Assembly: GCA_027449965.1 (NCBI GenBank)
Contig: DAIDKP010000012.1
Location: 1-64,000, forward strand
Direction of reading: 5' to 3'
Source of the DNA: Acidobacteriaceae bacterium
Lineage (GTDB): Bacteria; Acidobacteriota; Terriglobia; Terriglobales; Acidobacteriaceae
Length of the DNA: 64,000 nucleotides
In this document: positions 43,501 to 49,323 of the stretch, in pieces
Position numbering within the stretch: position 1 is the stretch's first letter
Layout: each line of letters starts with the position of its first letter
The notes under the pieces: model-generated
The model's input: only the letters and a program-made list of their open reading frames with translations
Databases searched by the model: none
Told to the model about the DNA's origin: nothing
Position numbers and translations under genes: made by a program

Positions 43501-44240
43501 CCGGCACGGTGACGCTGACGAACGGCACAACGACGCTGGCAACCGCGCAGTTGGTGGGCGTGGCGGCATCCTCGACGGCGCTGGCATCGGGCACGGCGAG
43601 CTTCACGGTCAGCAATCCGCCGCCGGGCACGTATACGCTGACGGCGGTCTACTCCGGCGATGCAAACTACGGCGGTTCCACCTCGGCAGGAGTGGTCTTT
43701 CATGGCAGTGCCAACTTTTCGCTGAGCGCGCTGCCGGTGAGCCTGAACTCGATCCATGCCACGGCTTCCGATACGCTGACGCTGACTTCGCTGAACGGTT
43801 ACGCAGGGACGGTGAAGTTGAGCTGCGCGCTTGCCGGGTCCACGTCGGCGGCCAATCCGCCGGAGTGTGGACTGGACCCGGCGACTGAGACGCTGACGGC
43901 AAATGGAACGGCGCAGCCGCTGCTGCTGATCTTTGGTGCGGGCACCAACCTGCCGTCCGGCGTGACGGCGGGCGGAGCCACTGCACCCCTGCTTACGCTG
44001 CTTGGCCTGGCGCTGCTTGGCTTTGCTTCTGCAAGGCAGGGACTGGTGCCGGCGCGGAAAGCTCGCTGGCGTTCGCTGGCCGTGCTGCTGATGCTGGCTG
44101 CCTGCGTACTGCCGTTTGCCGCCTGCGGCGGCCAGTCGTCGCTGATTACAGCTGGCTCTTATCACTTCACGGTGACGGCAACGGATGCGCAGAATGCGGC
44201 GATTACCACCTCCGTGACCGTCGCTGTGACGGTGCAGTGA
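40578..44240 (+). CDS. secreted S53 (sedolisin/pro-kumamolisin) acid protease with C-terminal Ig-like repeats
   Basis: The 1220-residue protein has a signal peptide, a pro-domain (about residues 75-215, HFHRWLTPEQFAARFGVLDS) and an S53 catalytic domain. The Glu/Asp pair is in ESYLDTEIAGGLAPA, an oxyanion-type Asp region is seen around LADVLVVSYSACE, and the nucleophile Ser is in VMSAGGTSAAAATTAA. A calcium-site-like sequence, TGFNATAGWDAATGLGSVDA, ends the domain. About three Ig-like beta domains follow (TATQLAVSPASIQHGQIVSV and TTLALSGTTTTYSGSPVTFS type), then a hydrophobic segment (PLLTLLGLALLGFASA) and RKARWRSLAVLLMLAACVLP. S53 enzymes work at low pH outside the cell, fitting an acidophilic lifestyle. 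The start has GGAG five bases upstream. Confidence 0.9.
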   Translation: MCNGFSSSCLRFALGGGAFVVMAGITSGLLAAQPVTEAAAQFHRVPRVTQSVDPDQLVPLAGSHPNLPAQALDLGPAAPSDAAPRMLLLLRRSPEDEQTLEILLQSQQNPASQHFHRWLTPEQFAARFGVLDSDLAAVTAWLQSQGLVVAGRRGGGNLLEFSGSIAQLESAFHLVVHRVSLDGEARLVAVRDAQVPSALAPVISGLVSLSALPPHAAVQRGPSAMFHPGSRRFQPDSSPAHLHPQYTTATATGSFLFVGPADAATLYDLPNHALNAAYSGTTLDGTGATIAIAADSNIDPTQVANYRSLFGLAANAPTVVLDGATDPGITSDAVESYLDTEIAGGLAPAARILLYTAADTNTDSGLNLALVRAIDDNLADVLVVSYSACESTLGAVGNAFYNELWEQAAAQGISVVVASGNSGSAACDDPALETTASAGLAVNGLASTPYNLAVGGTDFAVLAGPDGGGANFGNYVNSTNASGTLLSVQGYIPEVPWNESSTAYPPTTLAQNIALPAPYASIEATGGGASSCAQSATSATGATVCNAGYAKPSWQSAPGVPSDGVRDLPDLALFASTGFDYAAWGICTDQDTDAAGNPVVDCQPNSSGPFHVMSAGGTSAAAATTAAILALVRESTGQRQGQAAAVLYNLARTTPTVFHDVTTGNNSVACAAATPNCQLNALGFDYLTGFNATAGWDAATGLGSVDAAALVAAWTAAPLTATATQLAVSPASIQHGQIVSVTVSVTSASGTPTGQVALHADNANPVFTPEGVGVGVYPLVANGSTGTLTLNNLPGGSYPLVASYGGAATLSGSVSPPVTVSVAPESSSTLVSWAVTDPATGAITRNAGIPYGSLVQFVAQPYGNRSTTTNGVLQPDGAATGTVAFTLGANLLSTQPLGIAGTAATTPELLPSGGATLTAAYSGDASFNASTGTAAVTVTPAVTTLALSGTTTTYSGSPVTFSVVLSADSLGVAPTGTVTLTNGTTTLATAQLVGVAASSTALASGTASFTVSNPPPGTYTLTAVYSGDANYGGSTSAGVVFHGSANFSLSALPVSLNSIHATASDTLTLTSLNGYAGTVKLSCALAGSTSAANPPECGLDPATETLTANGTAQPLLLIFGAGTNLPSGVTAGGATAPLLTLLGLALLGFASARQGLVPARKARWRSLAVLLMLAACVLPFAACGGQSSLITAGSYHFTVTATDAQNAAITTSVTVAVTVQ

Positions 44241-44482
44241 CCGCAAAGTGACGGCACAGCCAGTGGATGGAAGCGGAGCGGGATCGAGCGCGGCCCGCGC
44301 CTCCGGCTCTGCCTTTGGCAACGGAAGCTACGCCTGAGGCATCCTATCGAACAGGTAGTCAAACCGCCCTTGCTGGGCTACACTCAAGAGCACTGGCATC
44401 CGAAGCAGAGTCGTCTCCGTGTGGCATTCGGAGCTGTGCGACATTCTGGTTTCACTTGTGGGCAATCGAAAGGAGATTTTTT

Positions 44483-44869
44483 ATGGCTTCTGACAATCAA
44501 AATGCATCTCTCGGCTGGTTTTTGGCTGGTATCGGGTTGGGCGCACTGGTTGGCGTTCTGTATGCGCCGAAGAGCGGGCGCGAAACGCGCGAAACTCTGG
44601 TTTCTTCCGCCAAAGAAGGCTCCGATCGGCTGCGCGTGCGAGCGCGTGAGGCGGCCGATCAGGTGGGAACCTTTGTGGAGCGTGGTAAATCGCAGGCAAC
44701 CGAGTTTACCCAGCGCGGGAAGGAAGCTGTGGTGCAGGGCCGTGCGCAGTGGGAAGAGTTTGTGGACAAAAGCAAGTCCTTTGTCGCGGACCAGACGACG
44801 CGGGTTTCGGCTGCGGTGGAAGCAGGGAAACATGCGTATCAGGCCGGCGGAGAAGCGTCGGAGTCCTGA
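44483..44869 (+). CDS. YtxH-domain membrane protein
   Basis: ATG 44483 follows AAAGGAGA. The 128-residue protein begins MASDNQNASLGWFLAGIGLG and continues ALVGVLYAPKSGRETRETL. This is the YtxH signature of one membrane helix followed by a conserved APxSGxxTR motif. The remainder is a charged amphipathic helix (SDRLRVRAREAADQVGTFVE, QGRAQWEEFVDKSKSFVADQ). YtxH-type proteins are stress-associated in Bacillus, but their molecular function is unclear. The next gene, a small coiled-coil membrane protein, follows after 116 bases and may be functionally linked by location. Confidence 0.8.
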   Translation: MASDNQNASLGWFLAGIGLGALVGVLYAPKSGRETRETLVSSAKEGSDRLRVRAREAADQVGTFVERGKSQATEFTQRGKEAVVQGRAQWEEFVDKSKSFVADQTTRVSAAVEAGKHAYQAGGEASES

Positions 44870-44985
44870 AGCGCTGGTGCTGGCAGGAATGCCAGCGCGG
44901 AGTTTGTGGAGCCGCGATGCAAAAGATGGTTGCGGCTCTGCTCCCAGTTTTGCAGTACTCACACAACCACATTTGAGCACGACTT

Positions 44986-45486
44986 ATGTCATGGAATAAC
45001 GAAACTCTGCTGATCGTCTTTGTCGCTTTCACCGGCTTTGCTGTCTTCATGCAGGCCTGCGTCCTGCTGGGCATTCTGATTTCGATGCGGCGCGCGGCCA
45101 AGTCCGCACTGGTGGTGACGGAGGACTTTCGCGCCACCGTGGTTCCGCTGATCCAGTCGACGCGCGAGCTGATCGAGCGCACGACGCCGCAGTTTTTGAC
45201 GGCGACGAGCAATCTGCTGGAGCTGACCGACGGCATTCGGAACGAGACGGCGGAGCTGCGCCGGAATCTGGCGGATATTCTGGACCGCGTCCATCGACAG
45301 ACCGTGCGTCTGGATGGAATGCTGGCTTCCGGTCTGGACTCGGTGCAGCACGCGGCGGAAGCGGTGGAGTCGGCGGTGCTTCGTCCGGCGCGTATTGTGA
45401 ATCGCGTGGTGCGGACGGCGAACGCGATGCTGGATGCTTACCGCTCGCCCAGTCGTAACCAAACAGAGAGATCTTCCTCTCGGTAA
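44986..45486 (+). CDS. DUF948-like small membrane protein with coiled coil
   Basis: The 166-residue product has one N-terminal membrane helix (LLIVFVAFTGFAVFMQACVL). It is followed by a long helical heptad-rich stretch (LIQSTRELIERTTPQFLTAT, ELTDGIRNETAELRRNLADI, LDRVHRQTVRLDGML) and a basic Ser/Arg-rich end. This is the arrangement of DUF948 proteins, which are often next to YtxH genes, as here. Function is unknown. A predicted membrane-anchored coiled coil suggests a scaffold or envelope-stress role, inferred from architecture only. Confidence 0.7.
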   Translation: MSWNNETLLIVFVAFTGFAVFMQACVLLGILISMRRAAKSALVVTEDFRATVVPLIQSTRELIERTTPQFLTATSNLLELTDGIRNETAELRRNLADILDRVHRQTVRLDGMLASGLDSVQHAAEAVESAVLRPARIVNRVVRTANAMLDAYRSPSRNQTERSSSR

Positions 45487-45897
45487 GCCAGCGCACTGCT
45501 GGAAGTAGATGCTGTAAGCGACAGATTGCATTCTATTTCTTGTATTTTTCTTCAGTTGTTTTATGCGATGGACTCAAGGGGGAGGTATTGTTTCTGGTTC
45601 ACTCCATCTGACCTTGCTGTGTGTGAGTCCGTTATCCTTTGCGGTTTGCCGTTTGTCTTGCGGGTGAGATTCTGGCTGAAGAAGCAGATTCCCTGCGGGA
45701 ATGACAACCAAAAAACAAAAGCAAGGGCGAGGACACAAACCGCAGGAGCTGAAGTGGATGGGACAAGATATGGCAGGTTGCGCGAAATATCCTGCCATTC
45801 CAGATGGATTTATTATCTTTTTGAAATGATGGGTTTATGGTGTTTTTGACGGGAGCCGGGGTGGACAGAATGTCTGTCGCACCGATCAGTGCACCGA
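45487..45897. other. 411-bp intergenic region, AT-richer than its surroundings
   Basis: It separates a rightward gene from the convergent nupC. It contains an interrupted palindrome ATTCCC-TGC-GGGAAT (45688-45702), an ATGGCAGG/CCTGCCAT inverted repeat (45770-45777 and 45791-45798) and several T- and A-rich tracts. No open frame with coding character or RNA gene was seen. It probably holds terminators for both flanking transcripts. Confidence 0.45.
45682..45710. repeat. candidate dispersed palindromic element (ATTCCC-TGC-GGGAAT core)
   Basis: The sequence AGCAGATTCCCTGCGGGAAT followed by GACAA resembles short palindromic intergenic elements of the GGAATCTGCT type that I recall as common in Acidobacterial genomes. 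Only one copy was noticed in this window. The identification as a dispersed family is inference. Confidence 0.35.
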
Positions 45898-45902
45898 TCA
45901 GT
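45879..45902. repeat. 12-bp tandem duplication across the nupC stop codon
   Basis: GCACCGATCAGT occurs twice head to tail (45879-45890 and 45891-45902). The second copy contains the nupC stop codon (45898-45900 on the minus strand) and the first lies just beyond it, so the duplication leaves the protein unchanged. Confidence 0.9.
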
Positions 45903-47124
45903 GAAGAAAAAGGCTGACGATGGAGGCCGACATCAGGTTGGCCATGGTGCCAGCCAGCATCGCCCGAAAGCCAAGGCGAGCGAGTTCGTTGCGCCGCTCC
46001 GGGATGAGCGCGCCGATGCCGCCGATCTGCATTCCGATGGAGCCGAGGTTGGCGAAGCCGCAAAGGGCAAAGGTGGCGATGGTGAACGAGCGTGGCAGCA
46101 GGGAGGCTTTCTGGGTGCCGAGCGCGACGTAGGCGATGACTTCGTTGAGGACCATGCGTGTGCCAAGCAGGTTGCCGATGGCCGGAGCGTCGCGCCAGGG
46201 GACGCCGATGACCCAGGCGACGGGTGAGAAGAGCCATCCCATGACCTGATTGAGGCTGGAAGGGAAGAAGCCGATGCCGGAGTGAATCCAGGCCATCAGG
46301 CTGTTGGCCAGAGCGACAAGAGCCAGAAAGCTGATGAGCATGATGCCGACGTTGAAGGCAAGTTTGCCGCCGTCGATGGTGCCGCGCGCGATGGCTCCCA
46401 GCAGATTTTCGTCGCGATGCTCTTCGCTGGTGGGCAGGGTGACGCGTCCGGCGGTGATGGGAGTTTCCGTCTCGGGGACGAGCATCTTGGCCATGACGAT
46501 GGTGCCGGGCGAGGTCATGATGACGGCGGCAAGCAGATGTTTTGCCTCGACGCCGTTGAGGATGTAGGCGGCCATGATGCCGCCGGAGACGTGGGCCATG
46601 CCGCTGGTCATGATGGTCATCAGTTCCGAGCGCGTGGCCGAGGCGAGAAATGGGCGGATGGTGAGTGGAGCTTCGGTCTGGCCCATGAAGATGGAGGCTG
46701 CGACGTTGAGGCTTTCCGCGCCGGAGATGCGCATGGTGCGCTGCATGACCCAGGCAAAGCCGCGGATGATCCACTGCATGAGGCCGATGTGATAGAGCAC
46801 GGCGAAGAAGGCCGAGATGAAGATGATGGTGGGCAGAACCTGAAAGGCGAAGATCGTTCCCAGCGATGAGTTCTGTTTGCCCAGTTCGCCAAAGAGCAAA
46901 GTGGTGCCGGCATAGGTGCTGGCGAGCATGTTGTTGATGACGCCTCCTGCCCAGGCAAGGGCGCGCTGGCCAAACTGGAAGCGCAGCACGCCGTAGGCAA
47001 AGAGGAACTGGAGTCCGATGCCCCAGAGAACGGTTCGCCAGCGGATGGAGCGGCGCTGGGTGGAGCCAAGCCATGCGGCAAAGAGAATGAGCAACAGGCC
47101 GAGGATTCCGGTGAATCGCGCCAA
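45898..47124 (-). CDS. nupC: concentrative nucleoside transporter (CNT/NupC family)
   Basis: The 408-residue protein has about eight to ten hydrophobic segments and the CNT signatures QVLPTIIFISAFFAVLYHIG, ESLNVAASIFMGQTEAPLTI, TIMTSGMAHVSGGIMAAYI, RMVLNEVIAYVAL and FALCGFANLGSIGMQIGGIG. The GQTEAPL and NExxxY motifs correspond to nucleoside/Na+-or-H+ binding sites of the family. It would import pyrimidine or mixed nucleosides across the inner membrane. It is the third gene after cdd and deoA, completing a salvage operon. Length agrees with other bacterial NupC proteins. Its stop codon lies inside a 12-bp tandem duplication. Confidence 0.93.
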   Translation of the reverse strand: MARFTGILGLLLILFAAWLGSTQRRSIRWRTVLWGIGLQFLFAYGVLRFQFGQRALAWAGGVINNMLASTYAGTTLLFGELGKQNSSLGTIFAFQVLPTIIFISAFFAVLYHIGLMQWIIRGFAWVMQRTMRISGAESLNVAASIFMGQTEAPLTIRPFLASATRSELMTIMTSGMAHVSGGIMAAYILNGVEAKHLLAAVIMTSPGTIVMAKMLVPETETPITAGRVTLPTSEEHRDENLLGAIARGTIDGGKLAFNVGIMLISFLALVALANSLMAWIHSGIGFFPSSLNQVMGWLFSPVAWVIGVPWRDAPAIGNLLGTRMVLNEVIAYVALGTQKASLLPRSFTIATFALCGFANLGSIGMQIGGIGALIPERRNELARLGFRAMLAGTMANLMSASIVSLFLH

Positions 47125-47216
47125 ACGGGTCTCCGAGAAGGTGCAGGGATGGAGTTAGATTATCGCATTGCGTGGGGAGCGCGAGCGTGGATGGTCGGAG
47201 GTTGAGCGATCACGGC

Positions 47217-48608
47217 TTAGCTGTTGAGGATGGCAGAGGCGCGCGCGGCGTCGATGATCTGCTGGACGATGGGCGCGGGAGCGATGGAGCTGCTGGCGGT
47301 GGCTGATTCAGACCCGGTGAGATCAGACCCGGTGAGCGCGGATTCGACAATCGGTATCGCCTCAGCAAGCTGGACGGAGCTGGAGGCGTAGAGCGTGGCC
47401 AGCGGCTGGCCTTGCGCGATGAGGTCGCCGGTGCGGAAATGGAAGTGGATGCCGGCGTGTGGATCGACGGCCTGATCGGCCACTTCGCGTCCTGCGCCGA
47501 GACGCTGGACGGCCCAGCCGAGCGCTGTGGTGTCCTGCGCGGTGATGCGTCCGGAGCGTGAGGCGATGAGCGAGTGGGTGACGGCAGGGCGATGGAAAGC
47601 TTGCGGGTGATCGAAGACGGCGGGATCGCCGCCCTGCGCGGCAATCATGACGAGGAAGCGGTCCAGCGCGGAGCCGTTGGCGAGAGCGGCTTCGGCGCGG
47701 GAGTAGCCGGAGGCGGGTGAGTCGGCGACGCCGCCGAGATGGAGCATCCAGGCGGCAAGGTGCAGCGAGAGCGAGCGCAGATCTTCGGTGAGCCGAGAGC
47801 GTTGGTTGCGCAGCAGGTTGTGCGCTTCCGCGAGTTCGATCCAGTTGCCGGCGGCGGAGCCAAGAGGCTGGCTCATGTCGGTGAGTAGCGCGATGGCGCG
47901 TGTGCCGGCGGCGTTGGCGGTGGAGACAAGCAGGGCGGCGAGGTATTCGGCTTCCGCGGGATCGCGAAGAAAAGCTCCGGAGCCGGTCTTGACGTCGAGG
48001 ACAAGCGCATCCAGCCCGGCGGCGAGTTTTTTGCTGAGGATGGAGGCGCAGATGAGCGCGGGAGACTCGACGGTGGCGGTGCGGTCGCGAAGAGCGTATA
48101 GAACGCGGTCGGCGGGGACGAGATCGGGTGTCTGGCTGACGATCGCGGCTCCGGCGTTGCGAAGCGCGGCGGCGAGCTGGTCGAGCGTGAGCGCAGTCTG
48201 AAAGCCGGGGACCGATTCGAGCTTGTCGAGCGTGCCGCCGGTGTGGCCGAGCGCGCGGCCGCTGATCATGGGCACGTGGAGGCCGCAGGCGGCGGCGATG
48301 GGCGCGACGAGGAAGCTGGTCTTGTCGCCGACGCCACCCGTGGAGTGCTTGTCGACGGCGGTTTTGCCGAGCGGATGAGGATCGAAGCGAACGCCGGAGT
48401 CACGCATGGCCAGGGTGAGGGAGCGGATTTCGTCGAGGGTGAGTCCGTTGAGACGAACGGCCATCAGCCAGGCGGCAAGCTGCTCGGCAGGGATGGATTG
48501 AGCGGCGGCTCCGGCGACGAGGAAGTGGATTTCCGCATCGGTGAGCGGCTGGCGGTCGCGGGTTTTGCGGATCAGATCGATGGGGTGCATGGCTTTTGGC
48601 GCAGTCAC
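47217..48608 (-). CDS. deoA: thymidine/pyrimidine-nucleoside phosphorylase
   Basis: The enzyme cleaves thymidine, and often uridine or deoxyuridine, with phosphate into base and (deoxy)ribose 1-phosphate. The 463-residue sequence shows LTDAEIHFLVAGAAAQSIP, LAAWLMAVRLNGL, AVDKHSTGGVGDKTSFLVAP (phosphate-binding), MISGRALGHTGGTLDKLES, DRVLYALRDRTATVES and LDALVLDVKTGSGAFLRD. It uses a GTG at 48608 that overlaps the cdd stop (GTGA). Members are usually 430-440 residues. The excess lies at the C-terminus, ESALTGSDLTGSESATASSS, and includes a duplicated 15-bp unit. It is the middle gene of the cdd-deoA-nupC operon. Confidence 0.93.
   Translation of the reverse strand: MTAPKAMHPIDLIRKTRDRQPLTDAEIHFLVAGAAAQSIPAEQLAAWLMAVRLNGLTLDEIRSLTLAMRDSGVRFDPHPLGKTAVDKHSTGGVGDKTSFLVAPIAAACGLHVPMISGRALGHTGGTLDKLESVPGFQTALTLDQLAAALRNAGAAIVSQTPDLVPADRVLYALRDRTATVESPALICASILSKKLAAGLDALVLDVKTGSGAFLRDPAEAEYLAALLVSTANAAGTRAIALLTDMSQPLGSAAGNWIELAEAHNLLRNQRSRLTEDLRSLSLHLAAWMLHLGGVADSPASGYSRAEAALANGSALDRFLVMIAAQGGDPAVFDHPQAFHRPAVTHSLIASRSGRITAQDTTALGWAVQRLGAGREVADQAVDPHAGIHFHFRTGDLIAQGQPLATLYASSSVQLAEAIPIVESALTGSDLTGSESATASSSIAPAPIVQQIIDAARASAILNS
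47308..47337. repeat. two 15-bp in-frame tandem repeats (thymidine phosphorylase C-terminus)
   Basis: Plus-strand copies TCAGACCCGGTGAGA and TCAGACCCGGTGAGC differ by one base. On the coding strand they give SALTGSDLTGSES-type pentapeptides, located in the C-terminal extension of the phosphorylase. Confidence 0.9.
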
Positions 48609-49060
48609 GGCTTTAGGTGAAAGGTGAACGGCATCAGATCGCTGAATCGCCGGGTGAGCTGGATCAGCTTGCCCTCGACAAACTCGCCCGGGTCAAGGGC
48701 GGGAAAGTGGATCAGCGTCTCCGGTGAGCAGAATTCGGCGAGCACCTGGCGGCAGGCACCGCAGGGCGGGCTGGCGGCGTGGTTGAGATTGGCGACGGCC
48801 ACGGCGGTGATGCGGAGGGTGGGTCCGAATTCGGCGACGGCGCGGACGAGAGCGGAGCGTTCGGCGCAAAGGGTGAGTCCGAAGCTGACATTTTCGACAT
48901 TGGCTCCGGTGACAAGCTGGCCGGAGGCGAGCCGAAGTGCGGCTCCCACGCGAAATCCGGAGTAAGGCGCATAGGCGTGGGCGGCGGCGGCGATGGCCGC
49001 AGCCATCAGCGCTTCGTCGAAGAGGTTTGCGTCAGAGTTCGGCGTGGATGGAATGGGCAT
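48605..49060 (-). CDS. cdd: cytidine deaminase
   Basis: The 151-residue protein has the zinc-deaminase motifs GANVENVSFGLTLCAERSAL (CAE, with the catalytic Glu) and SPPCGACRQVLAEF (PCxxC). The substrate-binding element YAPYSGFRVGAAL is also present. It converts (deoxy)cytidine to (deoxy)uridine. Length is normal for the homotetrameric class with about 130-150 residues. The start region has GAAGG close upstream, so the exact start is moderately certain. It is the first gene of the leftward cdd-deoA-nupC unit: uptake by NupC, deamination by Cdd, phosphorolysis by DeoA. It is divergent from cheA. Confidence 0.95.
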   Translation of the reverse strand: MPIPSTPNSDANLFDEALMAAAIAAAAHAYAPYSGFRVGAALRLASGQLVTGANVENVSFGLTLCAERSALVRAVAEFGPTLRITAVAVANLNHAASPPCGACRQVLAEFCSPETLIHFPALDPGEFVEGKLIQLTRRFSDLMPFTFHLKP

Positions 49061-49323
49061 GGCCTTCGATACCAGCTTTTCGATTTCGTAGCTTCCATAT
49101 CGGGATTCGATATCGGGTTATCTCTGGAAAACCCAGCGTAAACGCGGACAAGCGCATACGGCAAGCAAGCCGATGCTGAGGATCTGTTCCGGATTCAAGT
49201 TTGTATCCGAAGCAACCGATAAGAGCAGCAGGGACGATCAACGCGTACAAGCAGATTTCGCTGACTGAGGCAACGAGCCTGGCTTTGTGCAGCGAAGGAG
49301 AACCATCCCAGGAAAGGCCAGCC

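Noticed and set aside
44871-44898. Hairpin GCTGGCA-GGAA-TGCCAGC after the YtxH gene as terminator
   Set aside because: The stem is good but no T-run follows on either strand, so I did not list it as a terminator.
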